Source: a virus | Reading direction: 5' to 3' (one strand) | Length of the DNA: 53,239 nt | IMG/VR virus record: IMGVR_UViG_3300045006_000427 | Location: 1-53,239 of that record | Part shown: positions 28,201 to 35,891 of the stretch, one piece after another | Layout: each line of letters begins with the position of its first letter | Position numbering within the stretch: position 1 is the stretch's first letter | The notes under the pieces: model-generated | What the model saw: only the letters and a program-made list of their open reading frames with translations | The model's database searches: none | What the model was told of the DNA's origin: nothing | Position numbers and translations under genes: made by a program

Positions 28201-28379
28201 ATGAACCTGCGACAGAACTAGATGCCGAGACCATGGAAGGATTTACTAGAATGTTAGAGATGATTCGCAGCAGATTTAAACTTGTGTTTTTGATCAGTCA
28301 TATCGATTCTCTTAAGGATGTTGTAGATGATACAATAGACATTATGAAAAAGAAAGGATATGCGCACGTTTCTGTGTAG
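25233..28379 (+). CDS. SbcD-SbcC (Mre11-Rad50 / gp47-gp46) fusion
   Basis: A 1048-residue fusion. Residues 1 to about 340 are an Mre11/SbcD phosphoesterase: Asp8-x-His10 in VSDIH, Asp44 in TGDIG, Asn79-His80-Asp81 in GNHD, His148, and Asp181-x-His183 in GDLHT, then YAGSMIQQSF. Residues about 355-1048 are an SbcC/Rad50 ATPase: Walker A GANRSGKT at 395-402, a coiled coil from about 560 to 900, a cysteine-containing hook region around 715-735 (PCGPKLWHCKFVC), a signature MGSGSEKAIAAMA, and Walker B with Asp990 and Glu991 in FILDEPATELD. Normally these are two genes. The complex trims and resects DNA ends for recombination-dependent replication. It follows the primase with a one-base overlap. Confidence 0.9.
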   Translation: MRFVHVSDIHCRILKYHKEYRTVFQQLYEQLKCLEPDIIVVTGDIGHSKLQLSPESVQLVSEFLTNLASCTETHIILGNHDLSVRSVERLDAITPIVERLTNPKPLLHKFSGEVLLNENFAFNVYSILDVDKWQQPTDPKRVNIALYHGGVKGCKTDLGWTLERGAELAAFVGCDYGFLGDLHTCNQFADEQGRFRYAGSMIQQSFAEDVTKGFLVWDILDKERFGVRFVALENPRPFVTVMLASSGALPESLSVPEDCHLRLISEHHVATNVLRETINIARAKWKPESVIFLNRAAGIRSELQLQDDSLNLRDVAIQERLIREYLVESCPPEAVLEATLELNRKYNATVLVSEDEIQRGVHWKLKRLEWGYLFNYGEYNCIDFTNLHDIVGILGANRSGKTSAGVDCLLYTLFNATSKGNRKNLHVINQHADQGWGRVIIEADGKEYTIYRVSTKYTKKLYGVETLEAKTDVDFFYIDAVTGEKFSLNGQERNETDKNIRKYFGTVEDFLLTNLSAQHGALIYLLEGSTRRKEILAKFLDLELFDKKFKLAKEDAAEIKGVLKKLEGTDYAALLRDVVRRLAYNEQQIALQKQTCSTIQNTLEQTAEQLDSLQKSLLQIPAEIVDIKKAQEQLTAACEQRSREREQQELLQIQQHALEEYVIKSEHFLAMLDLSKLQTDNKSVNELEQQLQVAEHNLVLQETAIVTAEQKASLLRSVPCGPKLWHCKFVCDARQAKTFLQTQKQEQQRAQEKRDLICQQLNALEPIKIKSYLDKYETIIQKKQSTDTKLSVLKLDIQKLETSKAKLDAAIADLERQVAEYAAKRNIIEGLDELLQKQRIYKEQQVAQKEEAELANQRLLEIIKAHGALEQEHHAAEIARSEYLALSDKYAAYDLLQRCMHSNGISYDIIRQKLPVVNQEIAQVLAGVVNFEVFFEDDGNKLDIFIRHPKHEARPIEMGSGSEKAIAAMAIRLGLTKISTLPSYDLFILDEPATELDAETMEGFTRMLEMIRSRFKLVFLISHIDSLKDVVDDTIDIMKKKGYAHVSV

Positions 28380-28425
28380 TTTTCTCTTTTAGTAATCTAT
28401 TTAGATGACAGAGGAGAGAAGAAGC

Positions 28426-28668
28426 ATGGAAACCGAAAACACATCATCTTCCAGTGCTGGTACCAAAGAGGCCCCCGATCAGCCAGGTATCTTAGATAAA
28501 ATTCAGCAAAATTTAGTAAGTCGTAAGTTGCTTGTGTTTGTAGTGGGTACAGTAGCCTTCTTTCAGAAAACGCTTTCTGGGGACGAATGGCTTACTTTGG
28601 CCCTTGTCTACGTGGGCTCTCTTGCTCTTGTTGATTTGGCGGTAGCCTGGAAAAAAGCAGGGAGATAA
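28426..28668 (+). CDS. Small membrane protein, holin-like candidate
   Basis: An 80-residue protein. An in-frame ATG at 28405 has no ribosome site, whereas GAGGAG at 28411-28416 is well placed for 28426. The first 30 residues are hydrophilic (Ser, Thr, Glu), followed by two hydrophobic stretches, KLLVFVVGTVAFF and LTLALVYVGSLALVDLAVAW, and a basic end. Small proteins with two such helices next to a spanin-like gene are often holins, which permeabilise the inner membrane at lysis. No endolysin is visible beside it, so the assignment is tentative; a structural or anchoring membrane protein is equally possible. Confidence 0.45.
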   Translation: METENTSSSSAGTKEAPDQPGILDKIQQNLVSRKLLVFVVGTVAFFQKTLSGDEWLTLALVYVGSLALVDLAVAWKKAGR

Positions 28669-28670
28669 TT

Positions 28671-29099
28671 ATGTCTTGGATACTTTTTAAATCTCAAATA
28701 GCCAAAGTTTGGGTTTGGTGTAAAGCATATTGGTATATTCCGATAATGTTGATTTATGCCGCTGTTCTCTATTATGTGTATCACAGGAAGATCACCAATT
28801 TGTCTCAAATATTGACGACTAGCAAAGATAGCTATTCTGCTCAGATAGCTGCTATTAATAAATCCTTAGAAGAGGAAAAAAGCAAGAGGCAAAAGATTGA
28901 AGAAGAATATCTGAAGGTTATTGATCAGCTTACCAAAAAATATTCAGAAGATAAATTGGAACTCATTAAAGAAGAACACGAGAAAATAAAAGAATATGTT
29001 TCTGATTATTATGAGAATCCTGAGAGATTGAAACAGATATTAAAAGAGCGTTATGGATTGAAGTATGTTTCTGCGGTTGCGGGAGAACCAACATCATGA
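28671..29099 (+). CDS. Membrane-anchored coiled-coil protein, i-spanin-like
   Basis: A 142-residue protein with one N-terminal membrane helix (about residues 19-40, WYIPIMLIYAAVLYYVY) followed by a charged coiled coil (about 55-125) and a short tail. This is the layout of inner-membrane spanins (Rz), which join with an outer-membrane partner to disrupt the outer membrane of Gram-negative hosts at lysis. ATG is two bases after the previous stop, and the stop overlaps the next ATG in ATGA, so three membrane-type genes are co-translated. A partner lipoprotein was not recognised, so the call is moderate. Confidence 0.45.
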   Translation: MSWILFKSQIAKVWVWCKAYWYIPIMLIYAAVLYYVYHRKITNLSQILTTSKDSYSAQIAAINKSLEEEKSKRQKIEEEYLKVIDQLTKKYSEDKLELIKEEHEKIKEYVSDYYENPERLKQILKERYGLKYVSAVAGEPTS

Positions 29100-29584
29100 G
29101 TGTATTTGCCAAGCTTATTGTAATGATCTTTGTCATATTGCATCCAGTTCTTGTTTTTGCGGAATTGAATATTGAAATTCCCGATTTCTCAGAAGTTGGA
29201 TTGGTAACAACCCTAGAAGAAGGAAAATTTACGCTCCTTGACAAAGACGTGCGTGCTCCTTTTGAGGGTGTGCTTCTTTCGCCGACAGCGATGGCAGCAA
29301 TGTTGTCACAGAATGAGTTTGCAGTAAAACATCTGGCTCTGGATTATCAATATAAACTAGCTCTTCTGGAGGCGAAGTACAAATCCGAATCGCAGCAGCT
29401 ACAGGTAAGTTTATCTTCTCAAAAGGCGCTTTGCGAAGAGCGCCTGGGCATTCAACAAAAAGAGATTGATCGTTTACAGACTATTGCAATCGATGCGCCT
29501 TCTAGTGGTGGTTGGTTTTGGTGGGGACTAGGAGGTTTTGCAACGGGAATAACGACTGCTGCCGTTTTGGTGCTTTTGCTATGA
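29096..29584 (+). CDS. Exported membrane protein of unknown role
   Basis: A 162-residue protein with an N-terminal signal-like segment (about 1-21, ending HPVLVFA before ELN), an extracytoplasmic part including a coiled coil at about 90-130, and a C-terminal membrane helix (WFWWGLGGFATGITTAAVLVLLL region, about 140-162). No lipobox is visible, so it is not an obvious outer-membrane spanin. It overlaps the preceding spanin-like gene and the following zinc-ribbon gene by four bases each. A role in lysis or in envelope modification is inferred only from the neighbourhood. Confidence 0.45.
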   Translation: MSVFAKLIVMIFVILHPVLVFAELNIEIPDFSEVGLVTTLEEGKFTLLDKDVRAPFEGVLLSPTAMAAMLSQNEFAVKHLALDYQYKLALLEAKYKSESQQLQVSLSSQKALCEERLGIQQKEIDRLQTIAIDAPSSGGWFWWGLGGFATGITTAAVLVLLL

Positions 29585-29940
29585 ACGTATTAGAAACAGA
29601 TTGGACAATGATTGCAGCACTTGAAAGTGCCATAAAGCGTAGATATGGTGATAAAGCAATTCAAAATCCAATTAGAGGCTGGTCGGAAGAAAAAGAACAA
29701 ACTTTTAAACAACAGCTAGCTAATCGAGTACAAAAAGACAGAGAATATCTGAAGAGTCAAAATCGAGAACAGACTGCAATAGGAGAGGGCGTTTTAATAG
29801 CAAATAAACTACTTACAAGAGAGAGCAATCAGCCGTGTGATGTGTGTGGCAGATATGTGCTGGATGCTCGTGATGTTTTATATTATTATAAGCACAATAT
29901 GTGTTTTCGATGTTATGTAAAACACAAAGCAGATAGATAA
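29581..29940 (+). CDS. Small C4 zinc-ribbon protein
   Basis: A 119-residue protein starting at the ATG that overlaps the previous stop; an upstream in-frame ATG lies inside the preceding gene and is less likely. The N-terminal 90 residues are charged and helical. The C-terminus has two CxxC pairs, CDVC and CFRC, about 26 residues apart, a typical C4 zinc-binding ribbon. Such short phage proteins may bind DNA or RNA or modulate host transcription. Function is unknown. Confidence 0.5.
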   Translation: MNVLETDWTMIAALESAIKRRYGDKAIQNPIRGWSEEKEQTFKQQLANRVQKDREYLKSQNREQTAIGEGVLIANKLLTRESNQPCDVCGRYVLDARDVLYYYKHNMCFRCYVKHKADR

Positions 29941-29953
29941 CGGAGATAGAGTC

Positions 29954-30226
29954 ATGAAGCTTAAAATGACCAAGGGTGAGATAAGAAGAATCGTCGCAGA
30001 AGAGGTCCACGAACATTATATACGTAAGACTCAGGATAGACTTGACGAGGCTGCACAAGGACACCGATGGGATATCCGCATCCGTCCCAGTTCAGAGGGC
30101 TTAAGCGTAGGGCTTATGAAAGATGGACAGTTTATTGACGTTCGTGTGGCAAAAGATGCAACAGAAGTCTCTGCAACCGTTTCTGAAATGCTTAAAACAA
30201 TGCAAAAGGAGATGACCGCTCTTTAG
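29954..30226 (+). CDS. Small hypothetical protein with IVAEEV N-terminal motif
   Basis: A 90-residue protein with GGAG twelve bases before the ATG. The N-terminus, MKLKMTKGEIRRIVAEEVHEHY, has a basic helix followed by VAEE, similar to the LIQEE or IIQEE motif shared by many small proteins between 39641 and 43454. The remainder is a small alpha/beta-like domain (WDIRIRPSSEGLSVGLM). No family was recognised. If the motif is a head-targeting peptide, this would be an early member outside the main cluster. Confidence 0.45.
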   Translation: MKLKMTKGEIRRIVAEEVHEHYIRKTQDRLDEAAQGHRWDIRIRPSSEGLSVGLMKDGQFIDVRVAKDATEVSATVSEMLKTMQKEMTAL

Positions 30227-30237
30227 GAGAAGATGTA

Positions 30238-30900
30238 ATGGCTGACGTTTTATCAATTATACAAGGAATTTCACAAGCACTAGCTAATAAGCATGACGGG
30301 GCAATAGATAAAGAAGGTAAGCGTGTAAACATTGGATTGGCTAGAGATGAAGAAGTGCCCATTACGGATACGCGCATCATTGACGGATTTAATTGTAAGA
30401 TTACAGGAAAGCAGCTAATTGTAACATATAATAGCGAACTTCTGCTTCGGGATTTGCACAGAAAAGATTTTGAGACAGATATTAAAGGGTATTTACGCAA
30501 GGCTGTCAGCTTTATTAAAAGTGAATATAAAGATGTTACCGGGGAAACTCTTACGCTGACCGATGCTGGCGAACCAGATATTTTTGTTGAACCGATATCG
30601 CGGCTACGTTCACTTGTACGAGCTACACAAACTTTTACTATTGGTGGTCTAAATACTGTAGAGAATGTTGGTGAAGAGTCTAAAGATAGATTAGATAAGG
30701 CATTTAGAACTTTTTTGATGCTGGGCAAAGATAAGGCTACAGAAAATAAGCCAGACAATGTACAGCGTGCCAAAAACGCCAATGAAAAACCGAAAAAGGA
30801 CAAAGTTCTAAAAGAAGATGTTTTCTCTAGCATAGATGCTGAACTGGGTCTTGTGGAAATTCAACACCCTTCAAAAAGTCAAAAAAAAAAGATAAAGTAA
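30238..30900 (+). CDS. Hypothetical protein upstream of terminase
   Basis: A 220-residue protein with a good ribosome site (AGGAGA) before ATG. An ordered region (about 1-160) is followed by a lysine-rich, probably disordered tail (ENKPDNVQRAKNANEKPKK). I associate the N-terminal pattern (IIQGISQALANKHDGA) with conserved proteins of large myoviruses next to head genes, but I know no function. Position just before terL is where a small terminase can occur, yet no helix-turn-helix is evident, so that is only an alternative. Confidence 0.4.
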   Translation: MADVLSIIQGISQALANKHDGAIDKEGKRVNIGLARDEEVPITDTRIIDGFNCKITGKQLIVTYNSELLLRDLHRKDFETDIKGYLRKAVSFIKSEYKDVTGETLTLTDAGEPDIFVEPISRLRSLVRATQTFTIGGLNTVENVGEESKDRLDKAFRTFLMLGKDKATENKPDNVQRAKNANEKPKKDKVLKEDVFSSIDAELGLVEIQHPSKSQKKKIK

Positions 30901-30938
30901 GCTCTCTTTATTCCTCAAACAGCGTGACGGTGATGTAG

Positions 30939-32549
30939 ATGTCTAGAGGTCTAACCGTCACCCGAGATGAGGCAGCCCGCGAGATATTGCAGTGTGGTCG
31001 AGATCCTAATTATTTTACTTATAATTATGCTAAAATATCACATCCTATTCGTGGACTGATTCCGTTTCATACTTATCCATTCCAAGCCGGATTGCTTCAA
31101 GATTATAATAATTATCGTTTTAATGTGGTGTTGAAAGCCAGGCAACTTGGAGTTACTTGGACAACGGCGGCTTATGCAGCTTGGCTTATTCAGTATTATA
31201 AAGAAAAATCTGTGTTGGCAGTGGCTACCAAACTGGAGGTTGCTGCTGGTTTTGTTCGTAAAGTTAAGACCATTATTAAGCATTTGCCTTCCTGGGTTCG
31301 TATAGCACGTATTACTGTTGATAACCGGACCTCTTTTGAGCTTTCTAATGGCTCGTTAATCAAGGCTGTTGCGACATCCGGAGATACTGGACGATCTGAA
31401 GCTCTGTCGCTTTTGGTAGTTGATGAGGCTGCCTTTGTGGAGGGTCTAGAGGAACTATGGTCAGGTTTGTATAGTACGTTATCAACAGGTGGTAGATGTA
31501 TTATGATTTCTACGCCTAGTGGTGTTGGAACATTTTATCACAAAACCTATACAAACGCAGAAGCAGGACAAAACGATTTTCATCCCATTAAGTTGCTCTG
31601 GGATATTCATCCAGAACGAGATCAAGCTTGGTTTAATCAAGAAACCAAGAATATGTCGCCGAGACAAGTTGCACAGGAGCTTATGTGTAGCTTTAGTATG
31701 TCCGGAGAGACTGTTATTGATCCTGTTGACATTTTGCGAATGAGAGAAGGTACCAAAGATCCTAAATTTCGTATTGGATTTGATAGGAATTTATGGATCT
31801 GGGAAGAGCCTATAATAGGGGAAAAATATCTTTTTTGTGCCGACGTGGCAAGGGGCGATGGTAAGGATTACACAGCGGGTCACATGGCAAAGCTCAAAGA
31901 TATGACTATTGTTGCAGAATATCAAGGAAAACCCGATCTTGATGTTTTTGCTGAATTTATTAACACTCTTGGCAAAGAATATAACAATGCAATGCTGGCT
32001 CTAGAGATCAATAACATGGGCTATCATGTAGCAAAAAAATTATTAGAATTTAAATATCCCGTTCTTTTTTATGCTGCCAAAGGTTCTACTTTGAAATATA
32101 TAGATCCGCTTATGGTAGAATATCAAGAAGACTGGCTTCCTGGGTTTACAACCTCTGTGAAGACCAGACCGCTAATTATAGCTAAACTTGAAGAAATGAT
32201 TAGACATCGGACTGTGACTAGTTATTCAAAGAGGTTGGTATCGGAGTTGGATACATTTGTGTGGAACAATGGAAGACCAGAGAGCTTGGCTCATTATAAT
32301 GATGATCTTGTCATGTCTCTTGCTGTTCTTTGCTGGATTAGAGACGAAGTGATCGTAGAGGCTTCCAGAGTGGCAGAATACAACAAGGCATTTATAAATG
32401 CGATAATAAAGAGTACCAATGTTCTAGATACGAGGGTGTCGGGCATGCTAGGTCACAAGCAAGATAAAGCTTATTGGCAGAATCATTTTCAGGAAAGAAT
32501 TGAAAATGAACTAGGTTCGACACTGCCAGTTTGGGGATACAGAAAGTAG
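30939..32549 (+). CDS. terL: Terminase large subunit
   Basis: A 536-residue packaging motor, similar in layout to T4 gp17. The ATPase half has KARQLGVTWT (66-75) as the P-loop region and LLVVDEAAF with Asp162-Glu163 as Walker B, then ISTPSG as coupling motif. The C-terminal nuclease half has Asp302 in FCADVARGDG, Glu356 in LEINNMG and Asp455/Asp456 in HYNDDLVMS, the usual RNase H-like acidic triad. The P-loop lacks the Lys of the classic GKT; Lys66 just before it may supply the charge, as in lambda-type terminases. The enzyme translocates DNA into the prohead and cuts at the end. The portal gene follows directly. Confidence 0.93.
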   Translation: MSRGLTVTRDEAAREILQCGRDPNYFTYNYAKISHPIRGLIPFHTYPFQAGLLQDYNNYRFNVVLKARQLGVTWTTAAYAAWLIQYYKEKSVLAVATKLEVAAGFVRKVKTIIKHLPSWVRIARITVDNRTSFELSNGSLIKAVATSGDTGRSEALSLLVVDEAAFVEGLEELWSGLYSTLSTGGRCIMISTPSGVGTFYHKTYTNAEAGQNDFHPIKLLWDIHPERDQAWFNQETKNMSPRQVAQELMCSFSMSGETVIDPVDILRMREGTKDPKFRIGFDRNLWIWEEPIIGEKYLFCADVARGDGKDYTAGHMAKLKDMTIVAEYQGKPDLDVFAEFINTLGKEYNNAMLALEINNMGYHVAKKLLEFKYPVLFYAAKGSTLKYIDPLMVEYQEDWLPGFTTSVKTRPLIIAKLEEMIRHRTVTSYSKRLVSELDTFVWNNGRPESLAHYNDDLVMSLAVLCWIRDEVIVEASRVAEYNKAFINAIIKSTNVLDTRVSGMLGHKQDKAYWQNHFQERIENELGSTLPVWGYRK

Positions 32550-32564
32550 AGGTAAATAAAGAGC

Positions 32565-34508
32565 ATGGCTTCACCAATTAGAAATCCAAAAAATCCAGAA
32601 TCTACACTCTTTGGAGCATTGACAAGATTATTTTCTGGTCCCCTGGCAGATTATCGAAGACAAACATATCAGCAACTTAAGCGAAGACAATTAGATAAAT
32701 ATAAATTTACTTCTGCTTCTGGTAAGGCATTTAAGCGTTCGGATTATTCACCGTTAGAACACCTTCAGAGCCACTATCTTGCTAATCAAAACAGAGCGCA
32801 AAGATATGTTGATTTTGAACAAATGGAATATGAGGTTTATCTTTCTGCCGCACTAGATCTGGTGGCGGATGAAGTAACAACGTGCAACAGTCTTCAGCCC
32901 TTGCTTAATATTAAATGTGTGAACGAAGAAATAAAGACGGTGCTTAGAACACTTTTTTATGATCTTCTTAATATTGAAGCCAATCTGTTTGGTTGGACCA
33001 GGAACCTATTAAAATTTGGTGATATGTTTCTTTATTTAGATGTGGATGAAAAACGCGGTATACAGAGTGTTATTGGTCTTCCTTCGCAAGAGGTAGAAAG
33101 GCTGGAGGGTGAAGATAGAACGAATCCTAATTATGTTCAGTTCCAGTGGAATACTGGCGGAATCACGTTTGAGAACTGGCAAATAGCACATTTTAGATTG
33201 CTGGGACAGGATCGCTATGCTCCCTATGGACAAAGCTTTTTAGATCCGGCGCGAAGAATCTGGAGACAGCTTTCTTTAATGGAAGATGCGATGATTGCGT
33301 ATCGTCTTGTGCGCGCTCCAGAACGAAGAGTTTTTTATATCGATGTTGGTGGTATTAATCCTAATGATGTAGAAGAATATATGCAGCGTGTTATGACCAC
33401 CATGAAACGTACTTCCATTGTTGATCCAGATACAGGACGTATTGATTTGAGATATTCGCCTCACAGCATTGAAGAAGATTATTTTCTTCCTGTGCGCGGT
33501 GGTGCTAGTGCCAGCAAAATTGATACTTTGAGCGGCGGCAAATATGTAGAAGCTACAGAAGATGTAAAATATCTGCGCGATAAGATGGTTACAGCTATTA
33601 AGATTCCTCCTGCCTATCTTGTTCGTTCTGAAGGAGGCGGCGAGGAGGATAAGACCACTCTGGCTCAGAAGGATATTTTTCATGCTCGAACGGTTCAGCG
33701 TATTCAACGAGCAGTGGTTGCGGAGCTAACAAAAATAGCTATTGTTCATTTATATACTTTGGGTTTTAAGAAGACTGATCTTCTTAGTTTCGAGCTTCTT
33801 CTTAATAATCCTAGTAAGCTGGCTGAACTTCAGGAATTAGAGTACTGGCGTACTAAGTTTTCAGTAGCTACTAGTATTCCCGAAGGCATGTTTAGCAAAC
33901 GCTGGTTAGCTGTTAATCTTTTTGGCATGAGCGAAGAAGATTTTCAGAGAAATCAGCGGGAGATTTTTGTGGATAAGAAGCTGGAAGCTGAATGGGAAGT
34001 TATTGCTGGTACGGCTGAAGCTAGGGCTGAAGCCATGGTTACTGCTGCTGGTCGTGGAGGCATTACGGACGAGATGAGCGGGCTTGCTGGTGAAACAGAA
34101 GAAGAAGCTGCACCAGAAGCGGGTGAATCTGCGTCCGAACCAGAAGAGGGTGAATCTGCTCTTCTTGCTGCTCCTGCCAAACGCAAGGACGGCTATGTAA
34201 CGCCGGGCGCAAAAGGAAAAGTTTATGTTCCTGTTTCTTCAGATCGGCGTCCTATGGGTGCGCGTTTGCGGCATTATAAGGGACAGTGGGCTAGTGAGGT
34301 AGGTAGTTCTACTGCACGCAATGTTGTCAAAGGTCGTGAAGAATTATCTACTTTGGCAAGAGGTATAGCCGAAGAAGAAGAAAAGATACTGAATGTATCC
34401 CGAGAAACTTCTAGACTTTTAGAAAGCCTAGACAGGGGCCTAAGAGAGGAAATTCCTACGGTTCCACCGGAAAACCAGCAGGAGGAGAGCAAAAAGGATG
34501 AAAACTAA
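32565..34508 (+). CDS. Portal protein (gp20-like)
   Basis: A 647-residue protein directly after the terminase, as expected for a T4-like portal. Supporting segments are EHLQSHYLANQNRAQRYVDFEQMEYE near 65, ALDLVADEVTTCN near 100, RAPERRVFYIDVGGINPNDVEEYMQ near 255, and KYLRDKMVTAIKIPPAYL near 345. The C-terminal 130 residues are acidic and low complexity (Glu, Ala, Ser, Gly), likely flexible, with a KDGYVTPGAKGKVYVP stretch. The protein forms the dodecameric vertex for DNA entry and the base for prohead assembly. Its 3' end overlaps the next gene by 11 bases. Confidence 0.9.
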   Translation: MASPIRNPKNPESTLFGALTRLFSGPLADYRRQTYQQLKRRQLDKYKFTSASGKAFKRSDYSPLEHLQSHYLANQNRAQRYVDFEQMEYEVYLSAALDLVADEVTTCNSLQPLLNIKCVNEEIKTVLRTLFYDLLNIEANLFGWTRNLLKFGDMFLYLDVDEKRGIQSVIGLPSQEVERLEGEDRTNPNYVQFQWNTGGITFENWQIAHFRLLGQDRYAPYGQSFLDPARRIWRQLSLMEDAMIAYRLVRAPERRVFYIDVGGINPNDVEEYMQRVMTTMKRTSIVDPDTGRIDLRYSPHSIEEDYFLPVRGGASASKIDTLSGGKYVEATEDVKYLRDKMVTAIKIPPAYLVRSEGGGEEDKTTLAQKDIFHARTVQRIQRAVVAELTKIAIVHLYTLGFKKTDLLSFELLLNNPSKLAELQELEYWRTKFSVATSIPEGMFSKRWLAVNLFGMSEEDFQRNQREIFVDKKLEAEWEVIAGTAEARAEAMVTAAGRGGITDEMSGLAGETEEEAAPEAGESASEPEEGESALLAAPAKRKDGYVTPGAKGKVYVPVSSDRRPMGARLRHYKGQWASEVGSSTARNVVKGREELSTLARGIAEEEEKILNVSRETSRLLESLDRGLREEIPTVPPENQQEESKKDEN

Positions 34509-35334
34509 ATTTATTCACAACAAGAAAAGAAATACAGGATTTTTGTTTGAAGTACTTGTGCGGGGAATAACACAGGCATCGCTGGATAAAAATGGAGATC
34601 TTGTTGCTGCGCTCAAAGATACGGTTCAAGAAAGCTTTGCTTTTGGTACGGAGCTTGGTAAAGAGCTTAAGCTTTATCGTGCCTTGCTTAGACAGAAAGA
34701 CCTATCATCAAGGTTTGCCGAAAGATTACTTAAGGAAACGCTCGCTATGCGTAAAAATATTAATGAAAGGAAGCTCTTTGGTGAACAAAGTCAGCTTGTT
34801 AATAGGTTATCTTCATTATTGGGAAGAAGAGCTTTCTTTGTGTATGTACCTGAATATAAATCTTTAGCGACTATAGCACAACTGTTTCATGAGAAAACCG
34901 ATCCAGAACAGAGAATTGTTTTGGAAGAAGTTATACTTAGCAGCATGAAAAAGAAGCTTCAAGAGACGAAGCAAAAACATGAAAGATCTTTAGACGGCCT
35001 AGAATATAAGCTTTTCGTGGAAAGATTCAACGAGGCATATGATAAATCGTTAATGCCGGAACAGAAAAAACTGTTAAACGAATTTATTCTTTCTTCTGAA
35101 ATGAACGGAGCGGGACTAAAGCTTTTTTTGAATGAAGAGCTTGGAAGACTCAAAACTGAGCTTGTTAAAGCCACGATGCGACAAGATATAAAAAACAATG
35201 CCGTTGTCTCTGAAAACCTGAAAAAAGTTCAGGAACTTTTGGCATCTTATGTTAAAATGCCCATATCCGAGAACATGATCAAGCAAGTGCTTCAGGTTCA
35301 AGAGCTTGTTCGGGAGATAGAAAAAAATGATTAA
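34498..35334 (+). CDS. Conserved-type head-cluster protein, unknown function
   Basis: A 278-residue, mostly helical and highly charged protein starting inside the portal 3' end. The N-terminus, MKTKFIHNKKRNTGFLFEVLVRGI, is a pattern I associate with a family beside portal and protease genes in large marine phages, without known function. Long amphipathic helices suggest an assembly or core component, possibly a scaffold partner. It overlaps the next gene by eight bases. Confidence 0.5.
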   Translation: MKTKFIHNKKRNTGFLFEVLVRGITQASLDKNGDLVAALKDTVQESFAFGTELGKELKLYRALLRQKDLSSRFAERLLKETLAMRKNINERKLFGEQSQLVNRLSSLLGRRAFFVYVPEYKSLATIAQLFHEKTDPEQRIVLEEVILSSMKKKLQETKQKHERSLDGLEYKLFVERFNEAYDKSLMPEQKKLLNEFILSSEMNGAGLKLFLNEELGRLKTELVKATMRQDIKNNAVVSENLKKVQELLASYVKMPISENMIKQVLQVQELVREIEKND

Positions 35335-35887
35335 AGTTAAAATAGGGGATGCTGTCAAAAAATCAGTACTGGCTTCTGACGAGCCTAAGCTGACTATGAA
35401 GCTCAATGCCAGGACCATGATAGATGGTAGCATATTTATTCATGATCATCCGGAAATAGATATTGTGCTTAAACCTTCCGAGATGAAGGTGATTACGTGG
35501 CCTAAGAGCGAGTTTGGCGATCATATATATGATGCGCAAAACAGACTTTTTGCATATTTTATTAAGAAAGGGCTTATCTATCCAGAAATGGTCAAGGGTG
35601 GCAACGTGCATGCAGTCTTAGAGACGGTTTATCCAGAATCTCAAATAGGTGGAAAAGCTAGCGATATTATGCTTTTTGCTATAGCGAAGTTCTTAGAAGA
35701 GGAAAAGCCGGTGTTTGAGTATATGCAGGCCATAGAGGACCAAGAAGAAGAGCGATTATTGGAACCAGATCAAGAGCATTCGACAGAACTAGGGGAAGTA
35801 CCACAAGCGGAGGTCAAAGGGACGCTGCCAACGGGTAAATTGCGTCGTTATCCGATTGGTTCTGTTGCGGGAAGTAATTGGGGATAA
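35327..35887 (+). CDS. Head-cluster protein, unknown function
   Basis: A 186-residue protein starting in the end of the preceding gene. The first 130 residues look like a compact alpha/beta domain (LNARTMIDGSIFIHDHPEIDIVLKP; VKGGNVHAVLETVYP), and the C-terminal 55 residues are acidic and flexible. The pattern is familiar from large-phage head clusters, but I know no role. It is the last gene before the first pentapeptide-repeat block. Confidence 0.5.
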   Translation: MIKVKIGDAVKKSVLASDEPKLTMKLNARTMIDGSIFIHDHPEIDIVLKPSEMKVITWPKSEFGDHIYDAQNRLFAYFIKKGLIYPEMVKGGNVHAVLETVYPESQIGGKASDIMLFAIAKFLEEEKPVFEYMQAIEDQEEERLLEPDQEHSTELGEVPQAEVKGTLPTGKLRRYPIGSVAGSNWG

Positions 35888-35891
35888 AGCA

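Noticed and set aside
30238-30900. Small terminase subunit
   Set aside because: Position fits, but there is no helix-turn-helix or coiled-coil oligomerisation pattern to support it.
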